Source: Oerskovia jenensis
GTDB taxonomy: Bacteria > Actinomycetota > Actinomycetes > Actinomycetales > Cellulomonadaceae
Direction: 5' to 3'
DNA length: 64,000 nt
Assembly: GCF_016907235.1 (NCBI RefSeq)
Contig: NZ_JAFBBO010000001.1
Location: 496,001 to 560,000, forward strand
Shown: positions 1-9,154 of the stretch, piece after piece
Layout: each line of letters begins with the position of its first letter
Numbering within the stretch: position 1 is the first letter of the stretch
Notes under the pieces: model-generated
The model's input: only the letters and a program-made list of their open reading frames with translations
What the model was told of the DNA's origin: nothing
Database searches by the model: none
Program-made: the position numbers and the translations under genes

Positions 1-723
1 ACCGTGGCCTTCTCCGAGGACGACCGGCAGGTCAGCACGGGCAGCTTCTGCATCCTCGTCGGACCGGACGTCGTGGTCACGGTCGAGAAGGGCGCCGGGG
101 GCGTCCACGACCGGATGCGCGAGCACCTGACCGGCCCGTCGCACGGGCGGGGCAAGGGTGTGCAGCACCTGGCGGGCGAGGCCCTGTTCGCGCTCGTGGC
201 GACCGCCTCCGACGTCGAGCTGGCCCTGGGCGACGCGGTCGCCGAGGTCGAGAAGATCGTGTTCGAGCCCCGACGGAACACCGACCCCGTCCTGCCCATC
301 TACGACCTCAAGCGCGAGATCACCGAGGCCCGGCGGGCGCTGCTGCCCATCACGGCCGAGCTGCCCGAGCTCGTGTCAGGAAGCGCCCGGTCGCGCATCA
401 CGTTCGACAAGCGGCTCATGGACCGCCTCGTCTCGACGGTCGAGCGCATCGACCGCCACCTCGACGCGCACGACGACCTGCTGTCCGACATGCTCTCGGT
501 GCACCTGTCGCAGGTCTCGGTGCGCCAGAACGAGGACATGCGCACGATCAGCGCCTGGGCCGCGATCCTCGTGTTCCCCACGATTGTCGGCGGCGTCTAC
601 GGCATGAACTTCGACCACATCCCCGAGCTGCACTGGTCGCTCGGCTACCCGATGGCGCTCGCGATCATGGTGGCCGGGTGCGTGGGCCTGTACGGGGCGT
701 TCAAGAAGGTGGGGTGGATGTAG
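1..723 (+). CDS. corA: CorA-family Mg2+/Co2+ transporter, C-terminal part
   Basis: The reading frame is open at the left edge, so the true start lies outside the window; about 240 residues are visible. The C-terminus has the CorA hallmark GMN (codons at 601-609) at the end of the first membrane helix, followed by a short loop and a second helix ending in a basic tail (AFKKVGW). Upstream is the long charged helical region expected of the cytoplasmic funnel. CorA proteins form pentameric inner-membrane channels for divalent cations. An in-frame GTG at position 4 is unlikely to be the start because family members are usually 300 residues or more. It converges on uppP with about 40 nt between stops. 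Confidence 0.9.
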   Translation, partial: TVAFSEDDRQVSTGSFCILVGPDVVVTVEKGAGGVHDRMREHLTGPSHGRGKGVQHLAGEALFALVATASDVELALGDAVAEVEKIVFEPRRNTDPVLPIYDLKREITEARRALLPITAELPELVSGSARSRITFDKRLMDRLVSTVERIDRHLDAHDDLLSDMLSVHLSQVSVRQNEDMRTISAWAAILVFPTIVGGVYGMNFDHIPELHWSLGYPMALAIMVAGCVGLYGAFKKVGWM

Positions 724-762
724 CCGGCGGGCCGCGCGACGTGCGCCCGGCCGCGAGGTGCG

Positions 763-1623
763 TCAGGCGAGCGGCTGCAGGACCCCGAACGTGAGCAGCA
801 GCACCACGACCCCGGAGAGCACGAGCCGGTAGATCACGAACGGCGTGTAGCTGAACGTCGAGACGATCTTCAGGAACGCGATGATCACCAGGTACCCGAC
901 GACGAAGGCGACGAGCGTCGCGATCAGGGTCGCCCCGAACCCGGGAGCGCCCGGCACGGGCTCCGCCGACATCGACTTCGCGAGCTGGTAGAACCCCGAG
1001 CCGAGGACCGCGGGGATCGCGAGCAGGAACGAATAGCGTGCGGCCGCCTCGCGCGTGAACCCCATGAGCAGGCCCGCCGTGATCGTGCCGCCGGACCGGG
1101 ACACGCCGGGAACCAGGGCGAGGGCCTGCGCGAGCCCGAAGCCGACGGCCTGTCGCGGGGTCAGCTCGTCGAGCGTGCGCCTCTTGGCCCCGACCCGGTC
1201 GGCGAGCCCGAGGAGGAAGCCGAACGCGGCGAGCATGAACGCCGTGATGTACAGGTTGCGCAGCGACGCCTCGATCGCGTCCTGGAACGCGAGCCCGAGC
1301 ACCACGATCGGGATCGAGCCGAGTGCGATGAACCAGGCCATGGCGGCGTGGTGGTCGCCCTTGCCCGTCCGTGCGCGCCAGTCGGTGCCGTTGTCGCCCC
1401 GGATCGCCCGCCACCACGCGCCGCAGATCGTGGCGATGTCCCGGCGGAAGTACAGCAGGACCGCGGTCTCGGTCCCGATCTGGGTGATCGCGGTGAAGGC
1501 CGCCCCCGGGTCGGCCGAGCCGATCAGCTCACCCACGATGCGCAGGTGCGCGCTCGAGGAGACGGGCAAGAACTCGGTCAGGCCCTGGACGAGGCCGAGG
1601 AGGACTGCTTCCCACGCATTCAC
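763..1623 (-). CDS. uppP: Undecaprenyl-diphosphatase UppP (BacA family)
   Basis: A 286-residue polytopic membrane protein that dephosphorylates undecaprenyl pyrophosphate, recycling the lipid carrier for peptidoglycan and other envelope polymers. Both family motifs are present: the N-terminal QGLTEFLPVSSSAHL segment (Glu/Gln active-site motif) and PGVSRSGGT in the middle. I prefer the GTG at 1623 to the one at 1632. It gives the usual N-terminus (MNAWEAVLLGLVQG), and a TATCGT -10-like hexamer at 1631-1636 lies exactly 7 nt upstream, consistent with a leaderless transcript. UppP overproduction is classically linked to bacitracin resistance; nothing here suggests a dedicated resistance locus. 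Confidence 0.95.
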   Translation of the reverse strand: MNAWEAVLLGLVQGLTEFLPVSSSAHLRIVGELIGSADPGAAFTAITQIGTETAVLLYFRRDIATICGAWWRAIRGDNGTDWRARTGKGDHHAAMAWFIALGSIPIVVLGLAFQDAIEASLRNLYITAFMLAAFGFLLGLADRVGAKRRTLDELTPRQAVGFGLAQALALVPGVSRSGGTITAGLLMGFTREAAARYSFLLAIPAVLGSGFYQLAKSMSAEPVPGAPGFGATLIATLVAFVVGYLVIIAFLKIVSTFSYTPFVIYRLVLSGVVVLLLTFGVLQPLA

Positions 1624-1874
1624 GAAGGGCACGATACCGGCGCGTGACGGCCGACCATGGCCGGACAGGCCGGATCGTCGAAAGCGTCATCGGGGCGTCG
1701 ACCGACGGCCACCGCGCGGGCATCCACCGGTCACCGTCCGGACACCTGCCGGCCCTCGCGACGAGCCAGCCGTGCCCCCGCGTCCGACCGCGCAGGCGGA
1801 AGCGACGGACCTCACCCTCCCGAGAGCGCCACGTCTCCGGGCACCACGCCCTTTTCGCCGGTAACCTGCCGCGC

Positions 1875-2846
1875 ATGGAACTTCGTCAGCTCGGCCGCAC
1901 CGGCCTTCGCGTCTCGCCCGTGGGCCTGGGGACCATGGCGTGGGGTCGGGACACCGACGAGATCGACGCGGCCGAGCAGCTCCGCGACTTCGTCGACGCC
2001 GGGGGCAACCTCCTGGACACCGCGGCCTCCTACGGTGGCGGCGCGAGCGAGGCCATGATCGGCTCGCTCCTCGCGGCGGGCAAGGTCGACCGGGGCGACG
2101 TGCTGCTGTGCACCAAGGCGGGGATCCGCACGACCGCCGACGGCAACACCGTCGACGCGTCCCGTGGGGCGCTCCTCGACTCGCTCGACGCCTCGCTGGC
2201 GCGCCTGGGGACGGATCACGTCGATCTCTTCCTGGTGCACACCCCGGACCCCCGGACGCCCTTCGACGAGACGCTCTCGGCCCTGCGCCTGGCCGTGACG
2301 ACCGGCCGCGCCCGCTACGTGGGCCTGTCCAACCACCCCGGGTGGGCCGCGGCCCGCGCCGCGGCGACGCTCGAGGCGCGCGGCGACGTCGGGCTCAGTG
2401 CTGTGGAGCTCGAGTACTCGCTGCTGCAGCGCGGGATCGAACGGGAGGTCGTGCCGGCCGCGACCGAGATGGGGTTCGGCGTCCTAGCGTGGTCACCGCT
2501 GGGGCGCGGCGTGCTGACGGGCAAGTACCGCAGCTCGCTGCCCGCGGACTCCCGCGGGGCGTCGTCGCACCTGGCCGGGTTCGTCCAGCCGTACCTCGAC
2601 GGCCCGTCGTCGGGCATCGTCGAGGCCGTCGTGACGGCCGCGAACGGTCTGGGGCGGGCGCCTCTCGACGTCGCGCTGGCCTGGCTCCTGCAGCGCCCCG
2701 CCGTCTCGAGCGCGATCGTCGGCGCCCGCACCCCGTCACAGCTGCGCGCCTCGCTCGCGGCGAGCGACCTCGAGCTTCCCGACGCCGTCCACCACGCGCT
2801 AGACGACGTCAGCGCCCTCTCGTTCGGCTACCCCGAGCGCTGGTAG
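1875..2846 (+). CDS. Aldo/keto reductase
   Basis: A 323-residue NADPH-dependent (beta/alpha)8-barrel reductase. The catalytic tetrad is readable: Asp and Tyr in LLDTAASYGGGASE, Lys in LLCTKAGI and His in LFLVHTPD. The C-terminal half has the nucleotide-binding segment around AIVGARTPSQL. The frame stays open far upstream of 1875, but the ATG at 1875 begins the conserved MELRQLGRTGLRVSPVGLG start of the family. A TAACCT hexamer at 1862-1867 sits 7 nt before it, as in a leaderless gene. The substrate cannot be told from sequence. It is divergent from uppP. Confidence 0.92.
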   Translation: MELRQLGRTGLRVSPVGLGTMAWGRDTDEIDAAEQLRDFVDAGGNLLDTAASYGGGASEAMIGSLLAAGKVDRGDVLLCTKAGIRTTADGNTVDASRGALLDSLDASLARLGTDHVDLFLVHTPDPRTPFDETLSALRLAVTTGRARYVGLSNHPGWAAARAAATLEARGDVGLSAVELEYSLLQRGIEREVVPAATEMGFGVLAWSPLGRGVLTGKYRSSLPADSRGASSHLAGFVQPYLDGPSSGIVEAVVTAANGLGRAPLDVALAWLLQRPAVSSAIVGARTPSQLRASLAASDLELPDAVHHALDDVSALSFGYPERW

Positions 2847-2865
2847 CCCGTCCCCTCAGGGCCCG

Positions 2866-3195
2866 TCAGCGGCTCGCGCCGTCGTGAAGGTCGACCTCGT
2901 CGAACTCCTCGTCGAGCTGGTCGTCCTCGTCCGACCCGTCGTCCGCGTCCCGGTCGTCGCCGTCCTCGTCGTCGTCTCGGTCGTCATCGTCGTCGTCCTC
3001 CGCGAGGTAGAACGGCGTGGCCTCGCCGTGGACCTGCGCGAGCGACTCGTCGTAGACCTCGTAGGCGTCCGCGAGCACGTAGTAGGCGTCGTCGACCGCA
3101 GGGTCGTCCTCGCCACGGCGCGCGGCGACGGCGGTGTAATGAGCTTCGAGGGCAGCGATGAATCGATCGAGGGCGGCACGCGGGTCAGCGGTCAT
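2866..3195 (-). CDS. Small acidic protein with Asp-rich tail (conserved actinobacterial hypothetical)
   Basis: A 109-residue protein. Residues 1-60 form an amphipathic helical region (PRAALDRFIAALEAHY, then DDAYYVLADAYEVYDESL). The rest is an intensely acidic tail dominated by Asp. Similar actinobacterial proteins are often auto-named 'primosomal protein', but I see no motif that supports that role and would leave the function open. The start at 3195 is chosen over the frame's 3231 because TACCGT (plus-strand acggta, 3202-3207) lies 6 nt upstream of the ATG, consistent with leaderless transcription. It is convergent with the aldo/keto reductase. Confidence 0.75.
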   Translation of the reverse strand: MTADPRAALDRFIAALEAHYTAVAARRGEDDPAVDDAYYVLADAYEVYDESLAQVHGEATPFYLAEDDDDDDRDDDEDGDDRDADDGSDEDDQLDEEFDEVDLHDGASR

Positions 3196-3306
3196 ACCCT
3201 GACGGTAGCCCTGGGAGAGGCACAATGGCACTCGGAATCCCGGCGCGGGAGAGTGAGGTACGGCTCACGACTCCCCTGCTCACGACCGACCCGAGGACGG
3301 TGGAAC

Positions 3307-3537
3307 ATGGCGAGCACTCCTCCCCCGCAGCGCGTGGCCCGCACGGAGCCCAGCAGCCAGTACGAGTACCGGGTGCTCACGATCGACAGGTCCGTGAGCC
3401 GCCACGACGCCGTCCGCCTCCTGACGGAGGAGGCCGAGTACGGACGCTGGGAGCTCGACCGCACCCGGCTCTACGTGGGTGGCGAGCGCCGCGTGTGGTT
3501 GCGTCGGCGGATCATCCGGGTGCGTTCGACGCTCTGA
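3307..3537 (+). CDS. DUF5703 family protein
   Basis: A 76-residue protein with the pattern YEYRVLTIDR, then LLTEEAEYGRWELDRTRLY, then RRVWLRRRIIRV. This matches the small actinobacterial DUF5703 family as I recall it. There are no membrane segments or enzyme motifs; the C-terminus is strongly basic. The frame is open upstream to 2884, but that part translates into low-complexity sequence antisense to the acidic protein. The ATG at 3307 begins the recognisable product. Function is unknown. A long hairpin follows. Confidence 0.8.
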   Translation: MASTPPPQRVARTEPSSQYEYRVLTIDRSVSRHDAVRLLTEEAEYGRWELDRTRLYVGGERRVWLRRRIIRVRSTL

Positions 3538-3545
3538 CCAGCGCA

Positions 3546-3589
3546 CGGGAGCCGTTGCCGGGCGTGTTCACGCCCGGCGACGGCTCCCG
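3546..3589. terminator. Bidirectional hairpin between convergent genes
   Basis: 20-nt arms (3546-3565 and 3570-3589) pair completely apart from one G-U wobble, around a 4-nt loop. There is no T tract. It lies between the stop of the DUF5703 gene at 3537 and the stop of the M20 peptidase gene at 3596, so it probably terminates both. Confidence 0.8.
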
Positions 3590-3595
3590 GCACGC

Positions 3596-4942
3596 TCAGC
3601 AGGTCCGCAGCAGGCGGTCCAGGACGCGCACCCCGAACTTCAGCGACTCGACGGGCACGCGCTCGTCGACCCCGTGGAACATCCCGGAGAAGTCCAGGTC
3701 CGCGGGGAGCTGGAGCGGGGCGAACCCGTAGCCCGTGATGCCGAGCCGCGCGAGCGACTTGTTGTCGGTGCCACCGGAGAGCGTGTACGGCAGGACCGTG
3801 GCGCCCGGGTCCTCGGCGTGCAGCGACGCGATCATGGCGTCGACCAGGTCGCCCTCGAAGGGCACCTCGAGCGAGATGTCGCGGTGGATGGGCTCGATCC
3901 GCACGTGCTCGCCCACGAGCCCCTCGATGACCGCGAAGCCCTCGTCCTCGTGGCCGGGCAGCAGGCGCGCGTCGATCGCGGCCTCGGCGCGCCCGGGGAT
4001 GACGTTGGCCTTGTAGCCCGCACCGAGCTGAGTGGGGTTGGACGTGTGGCGCACGGTCGCTCCGACGAATCGCGACGCCGGGCCGAGGGCCGCGACGAGC
4101 GCGTCGATGCTCGCCTCGTCGCGGGGGTCGTAGGGCAGGCCGGTCAGCTCGGCCACGCCGCGCAGCAGCGCGTCGACCGTGGGCGTGATGGTGTACGGCC
4201 ACTGGTAGGCGCCGATCCGTGCGACCGCGGCGGCGAGGTGCGTCACGGCGTTGTCGGCGTTGACCTGCGAGCCGTGCCCCGCGCGCCCCTCGGCGACGAG
4301 CCTGAGCCAGGCGATGCCCTTCTCGGCGGTCTGGAGCAGGTAGGCACGCTTGCCGTCGATGTCCACGGAGAACCCGCCGACCTCGCTGATGGCCTCGGTC
4401 GCGCCCTCGAAGATCTCGGGGCGGTGGTCCACGGCCCAGCTCGCGCCGTACGTGCCGCCGGCCTCCTCGTCGGCGAAGAAGGCCACGACGACGTCGCGCG
4501 CGGGCTTGCGGCCCTCGCGGACCATCTGGCGCACGACCGCGAGGATCATCGCGTCCATGTCCTTCATGTCGACCGCGCCGCGCCCCCACAGCAGCCCGTC
4601 CTTCTCCTCGCCCGCGAACGGGTCCACGGACCAGTCCGACGCCTGCGCGGGCACGACGTCGAGGTGTCCGTGCAGGACCAGTGCGGGGCGCGTGGGGTCC
4701 TGGCCCGGCAGCCGGACGACGACGCTCGCGCGACCCGGCGCGGACTCGAACAGCTCGGGGCTCAGACCGACCTCGTGGAGCGAGGCCATCACGTACTCGG
4801 CCGCCGCGCGCTCGCCGGGTCCCGACCCGTCACCGAAGTTCGAGGTGTCGATGCGCAGCAGGTCCTGGCAGATGCGCGCGACCTCCTGCTCGGCGGTCGG
4901 GTGGGTCTGCGGCGGGTTCGCGGGGTGGGCATGGCTCGTCAT
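3596..4942 (-). CDS. M20 family metallopeptidase/deacylase
   Basis: A 448-residue zinc hydrolase of the M20/M25/M40 group (dipeptidase, succinyl-diaminopimelate desuccinylase and acetylornithine deacetylase relatives). The motifs run in order: LVLHGHLDVVPA (zinc His plus catalytic Asp), GRGAVDMKDMDA (second metal-binding Asp), FADEEAGG (catalytic and zinc Glu pair) and the dimerisation-domain signature GRAGHGSQVN. It is probably cytosolic, as no signal peptide is seen. I chose ATG 4942 over GTG 4948 because TACCGT (plus-strand 4949-4954) is 6 nt upstream of 4942. The genes around it do not point to a particular substrate. Confidence 0.92.
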   Translation of the reverse strand: MTSHAHPANPPQTHPTAEQEVARICQDLLRIDTSNFGDGSGPGERAAAEYVMASLHEVGLSPELFESAPGRASVVVRLPGQDPTRPALVLHGHLDVVPAQASDWSVDPFAGEEKDGLLWGRGAVDMKDMDAMILAVVRQMVREGRKPARDVVVAFFADEEAGGTYGASWAVDHRPEIFEGATEAISEVGGFSVDIDGKRAYLLQTAEKGIAWLRLVAEGRAGHGSQVNADNAVTHLAAAVARIGAYQWPYTITPTVDALLRGVAELTGLPYDPRDEASIDALVAALGPASRFVGATVRHTSNPTQLGAGYKANVIPGRAEAAIDARLLPGHEDEGFAVIEGLVGEHVRIEPIHRDISLEVPFEGDLVDAMIASLHAEDPGATVLPYTLSGGTDNKSLARLGITGYGFAPLQLPADLDFSGMFHGVDERVPVESLKFGVRVLDRLLRTC

Positions 4943-5035
4943 GGCCACACGGTACCCGCTGTCGCGGCACGCTCCGGGGCTCTGCCGGAGTGTCTCGCCC
5001 CGTGGGCACCGGTCCGGCAGGGCTGTGGTCGGACC

Positions 5036-6760
5036 TCAGCCGTGGTCGCCGGTCGCGGTGTGCTCCTGGGCGCCCTGGGCGGGGAGCCGCGGCCCGGTCC
5101 CGCCGCGCGGCGCGGCACCGGTGTGCGCGTCTTCGTGCCCGACGTCGTCGCCCACCCCCGGCAGCAGGTCCCCCGGGGCGGGGCGCCCCGCCGTACCCGC
5201 GGCGGCCGAGGGGTCGACGACCACGAACTGCCCCATCATCCCCTGGTCCTCGTGGCGGAGCAGGTGGCAGTGGAACATGTAGGGGCTGTCGGCGTCGGGC
5301 GTCGTGCCGAACGTGACCAGGAGCCGGGTGACCTTGCCGGGGCGGACGTAGACCGTGTCCTGCCACCCTCGGAGATCGAGAGGTGGCGGTTCGCCCGAGA
5401 CGTCGAGGACCTGGAACTGCGCGTCGTGGACGTGGAAGTTGTGCGGGGTGTCGTCGATGCCCGTGACCTCCCAGACCTCGGTGGCCCCGGCGTCGACGAC
5501 CTCGTCGATCCGGCGCAGGTCCATGTCCAGGTCGTTGATCGACGTGCCGGACAGCTCGAAGCGGCGCGTGACGGTCGCGTCCCCCTCGTCCGCCACCGGG
5601 ACGCTCGCGAGCGTCGTGGGCACGGGAGCCGTGGGCGCGAGCTCGGCCGCAGCCCGCAGCTCGAGGACGTCGAGCGTGTCGTCCCCGCCCGAGAAGCGCG
5701 CCGTGAAGGGGTTCGCACCGAGGTCCTGCGCGAAGCTGCGCAGCACGGTGCGCTCCCCCGGGACGACCCCGACCACGATCTCGGCCCGGTCCCCCGGGGA
5801 GAGCTGGAGACGGTCGGTCGTGACGGGGGCGTCGAGGAGACCACCGTCCGAGCCGACGACCTGGAAGTCGCGACCGTCGTCGAACCCGAAGTCGTAGATC
5901 CGCGCGTTCGATCCGTTGAGGATCCGCAGCCGGACCCGCTCGGTCGTGACGTCGAGAGAGGGGTTCGCGGTGCCGTTCACCAGGACGACCGCACCGCGCA
6001 CCCCCGTGGTCGACAGGAACGGGTCGGCGTCGTCGAGCCGGCCGTCGGCGTGGAACTTCTTGTCCTGCACGACCAGCGGGACGTCGTCGACGCCGTACTC
6101 GTGCGGCAGGCCGTCCTGGACCGCGGCCTCGGGCGACCCCGCGGGCTCGTCGAGCAGGAAGAGCCCGGCCAGCCCGCGGTACACGTGGTCGGCCGTGCGC
6201 CCGTGCAGGTGGGGGTGGTACCAGAGCGTGGCCGCGGGCTGGTCGATCGTCCAGGTCGGCGACCACGTCTGCCCCGGCTCGACCTGCTGGTGCGGGCCGC
6301 CGTCCATGACCGCGGGCAGCCTCATGCCGTGCCAGTGCAACGTGCTCGTCTCGGACATCGAGTTGGTCACGTCGATGCGTACCTGCTCACCACGCGTCGC
6401 CCGCACCGTCGGGCCGAGGAACGAGCCGTTGACGCCGAGGGTCGGCGTGAGGCCGCCCTGCCCCAGGTCCGTCTCGCCCTCCTGCAGGTCGAGCGCGAAC
6501 ACCCGGACGCCGTCCTCGACCGTCGAGGCCGCGAGCGGCGGGATCGCGAGCGGGCGCGTGAACTCGACGTCCCCGGCCGTCGAGGTCACGCCGCGCGTGA
6601 AGGCCACCGCGAGACCCGCGAGGACCCCGACGACCGCGAGAGCCAGGAGCCCGGCCACGACCACGACCCAGCGCCGCCGGGGACGTGGCCCCGGCCGGGC
6701 CGCGGCACGGCCGTCGGCGGGCGGTGCGGGGGCGACGGCGTCGTCGGGCGTGGCGGTCAT
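5036..6760 (-). CDS. Membrane-anchored multicopper oxidase
   Basis: A 574-residue three-cupredoxin oxidase. A short basic N-terminus and one transmembrane helix (about residues 30-53) act as an uncleaved anchor or signal. All four copper-ligand clusters are readable: HWHG (about 139), WYHPHLHG (about 182), HNFHVHD (about 438) and HCHLLRHEDQGMM (about 496), the last supplying the type-1 Cys and Met. Such enzymes oxidise Cu(I), Mn(II) or phenolics with O2 outside the cell. The His-poor, Met-poor loops give no clear sign of a cuprous oxidase, so the substrate is left open. No copper exporter is adjacent. Confidence 0.93.
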   Translation of the reverse strand: MTATPDDAVAPAPPADGRAAARPGPRPRRRWVVVVAGLLALAVVGVLAGLAVAFTRGVTSTAGDVEFTRPLAIPPLAASTVEDGVRVFALDLQEGETDLGQGGLTPTLGVNGSFLGPTVRATRGEQVRIDVTNSMSETSTLHWHGMRLPAVMDGGPHQQVEPGQTWSPTWTIDQPAATLWYHPHLHGRTADHVYRGLAGLFLLDEPAGSPEAAVQDGLPHEYGVDDVPLVVQDKKFHADGRLDDADPFLSTTGVRGAVVLVNGTANPSLDVTTERVRLRILNGSNARIYDFGFDDGRDFQVVGSDGGLLDAPVTTDRLQLSPGDRAEIVVGVVPGERTVLRSFAQDLGANPFTARFSGGDDTLDVLELRAAAELAPTAPVPTTLASVPVADEGDATVTRRFELSGTSINDLDMDLRRIDEVVDAGATEVWEVTGIDDTPHNFHVHDAQFQVLDVSGEPPPLDLRGWQDTVYVRPGKVTRLLVTFGTTPDADSPYMFHCHLLRHEDQGMMGQFVVVDPSAAAGTAGRPAPGDLLPGVGDDVGHEDAHTGAAPRGGTGPRLPAQGAQEHTATGDHG

Positions 6761-6950
6761 GCGCTGCGGGTTCTCCTCGGGTCACGACGGGGCCGGGACG
6801 CTCCTGCTGCCTCGGAACCACCGGTGGCGGCTCGCCTCCAGGTTAGGGAGGGGTCGCCGTCGGGCACATCAGGGGTGTCCCCCACCCGTGCCCTGACCGG
6901 ACCCCGACCGCGCCCGAGCACGCCCGACGACGCGCCCGGTGGGACCGCCG

Positions 6951-6983
6951 GCGCGAGGTGGACCCGGGAGGTCCACCTCGCGC
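6951..6983 (-). terminator. Hairpin downstream of the M3 peptidase gene
   Basis: Perfect 13-nt inverted arms (6951-6963, 6971-6983) enclose a 7-nt loop, 30 nt beyond the stop of the leftward M3 peptidase gene (7013). It lacks a T run, as is common in high-GC actinobacteria. Confidence 0.7.
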
Positions 6984-7012
6984 ACCACGGTCACCAGGCG
7001 CGAAGGGGGCGC

Positions 7013-9100
7013 CTACGCGTCGAGCCCGCGACGCGTCAGCAACGGCGCGATCTCCGGGTCGCGGCCGCGCAGGTCCGCGAACGCGACCATGGGGTCGACC
7101 GAGCCGCCGCGCGCGAGGAGCTTCTTGCGGAACGCGTCACCGTTGGCCCGGTGGAGGCCACCGTTCTCCTCGAACCAGGTCACGGTGTCCGCGTCGAGGA
7201 CCTCGGACCAGATGTAGGAGTAGTAGCCGGCCGAGTAGCCGCCGCCGAACACGTGGTTGAAGTACGTCGTGCGGTAGCGCGGCGGCACGGGCGCGAAGGC
7301 GACCCCGGCCGCGTCGAGGGCCGCGGCCTCGAACGGCAGGACCTCGTCGACGCTCGTGGGGACCTGCTCCGGGGCGAGCTGGTGCCAGGCCTGGTCGAGC
7401 AGCGCGGCCGCGAGGTACTCGGTCGTCCCGAAGCCCTCGTTGAACAGGCGCGAGGCGAGCATGGTCTCGACCCACGCGGTCGGCAGGGGCTCGCCCGTGA
7501 CGTGGTGGACCGCGTAGGACGTGAGGATCGTCGGCTCCCAGGCCCACATCTCGTTGACCTGCGAGGGGTACTCGACGAAGTCGCGCGGCACCTCGGTACC
7601 CGACTGCGACGGGTAGCGCACGTCCGAGAACAGCCCGTGCAGCGCGTGGCCGAACTCGTGGAAGAGCGTGATGACCTCGTCCCACACGAGCAGCGTGGGC
7701 TCGCCCGCCGGGGGCTTGACGATGTTGAGGTTGTTCACGACGACGGGCGGCTGGTCGAGCAGGTGGTTCTGGTCGACCAGGTTGTTCATCCACGCGCCGC
7801 CACGCTTGGACTCGCGCGTGTAGAAGTCCGCGAGGAACAGCCCGAGGCCCTGGTCCCGCTCACCGACCGGACCGTCGAAGACCTCGAACACGCGGACGTC
7901 GGGGTGGTATCCCACGAGGTCGGTGCGCTCGGCGAACGAGATGCCGTAGAGCAGGTTCGCGGCCTTGAAGACGCCGTCGGTCACGACGCGGTCGAGCTCG
8001 AGGTAGGGACGCAGCGCGGCGTCGTCGAGCGAGTAGCGCTCCTTGCGGACCTGCTCGGCGAGGTACGCCCAGTCCGAGGCGCGCAGCTCGGCGCCGTCGC
8101 CGGCCTCGCGGGCGAGCGCGACCTCGAGGTCCCCGGCCTCGCGGCGGGCGTTCGCGACGGCCGCCGGGGCCAGGCGCGAGAGCATCGCGTTGACGGCTCC
8201 GGTCGTCTTGGCCGTGGCGTCCTCGGCGATGTACGCCGCGTGGTGGTCGTACCCGAGGAGGCGGGCGTGCTCGGCCCGCAGGCGCGCGAGGTCGAGCACG
8301 ATCTGGCGCGTGTCGTTGTCGTCGCCCGTCGCGCCGCGCGTCACGGACGCCTGCTGGACGCGCTCACGGGTCTCGCGGCGCGCGAGCGAGGCGATGACGC
8401 CCTGCTGCGTGGGGAGCTGCATCTCGAGCAGGTACCTGCCTTCGTGCCCGCGCGTCGCGGCGGCCGCGGCGGCAGCGGCGATCGCGTCCTCGGGCAGCCC
8501 CTCGAGGTCGGCGGCGTCGTCGACCAGGACGCTCGCGGCGTTGGCACCCGCGAGCAGCTTGCGGCCGAACGCGGCCTCGAGCGAGGTCAGCTTCCCGTTG
8601 AGCTCGCGCAGGCGGTCCTGGTCGGCGGCGTCGAGCTCGATGCCCGATCGGCGGAAGTCGACCAGCAGGGTGTGCAGGAGCCACGCGGTGTCGGCCTCGA
8701 GCGTGAGGTCACCGGCGTCGACGGCGTCCTGGAGCGCCCGGACCCGCGCGTACAGGCGCGCGTCCATGTAGATCGCGTCGTGGTGCGCCGAGAGCTCGGG
8801 CGCGACGGTCTCCTCGATGTCCTCGAGGCCGGGTGTCGAGTCGGCGCTCGCGACGTTGTAGAAGACCGTGACCGCGCGGGTCAGGAGCTGTCCCGCGGAC
8901 TCGAGGGCCTCGAGCGTGTTGGCGACCGTGGGCGCCTCGGGGTTGGTGACGATCTGCTCGACCTCCGCGCGCTCGGCCTCCATGCCGGCGCGGAGGGCGG
9001 GGAGGTAGTGCTCCTCGCGGATCGTCGTGAAGTCGGGGAGCTGGTACGGGAGGGTGGACGCCGCGGCGAACGGGTTGGCCGGGTCGAGGGTGCTCGTCAT
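7013..9100 (-). CDS. M3 family metallopeptidase (oligopeptidase A / peptidyl-dipeptidase Dcp type)
   Basis: A 695-residue cytosolic zinc peptidase. The HEFGHALHG motif (HExxH, about residue 480) gives two zinc His and the catalytic Glu; the family's downstream Glu ligand is in the NEMWAWEP segment. The C-terminal YIWSEVLDADTVTWF block and length are typical of the M3A subfamily, which degrades short peptides and released signal peptides. The start at 9100 (MTSTLDPANPF) is preferred to the earlier GTG at 9115, which would add five unconserved residues. It is flanked by unrelated leftward genes. Confidence 0.95.
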   Translation of the reverse strand: MTSTLDPANPFAAASTLPYQLPDFTTIREEHYLPALRAGMEAERAEVEQIVTNPEAPTVANTLEALESAGQLLTRAVTVFYNVASADSTPGLEDIEETVAPELSAHHDAIYMDARLYARVRALQDAVDAGDLTLEADTAWLLHTLLVDFRRSGIELDAADQDRLRELNGKLTSLEAAFGRKLLAGANAASVLVDDAADLEGLPEDAIAAAAAAAATRGHEGRYLLEMQLPTQQGVIASLARRETRERVQQASVTRGATGDDNDTRQIVLDLARLRAEHARLLGYDHHAAYIAEDATAKTTGAVNAMLSRLAPAAVANARREAGDLEVALAREAGDGAELRASDWAYLAEQVRKERYSLDDAALRPYLELDRVVTDGVFKAANLLYGISFAERTDLVGYHPDVRVFEVFDGPVGERDQGLGLFLADFYTRESKRGGAWMNNLVDQNHLLDQPPVVVNNLNIVKPPAGEPTLLVWDEVITLFHEFGHALHGLFSDVRYPSQSGTEVPRDFVEYPSQVNEMWAWEPTILTSYAVHHVTGEPLPTAWVETMLASRLFNEGFGTTEYLAAALLDQAWHQLAPEQVPTSVDEVLPFEAAALDAAGVAFAPVPPRYRTTYFNHVFGGGYSAGYYSYIWSEVLDADTVTWFEENGGLHRANGDAFRKKLLARGGSVDPMVAFADLRGRDPEIAPLLTRRGLDA

Positions 9101-9154
9101 GCGTCCTATCTTCACCCGGCGCGCCCCCGGCCCACGACATCATTCCCGGCCGCG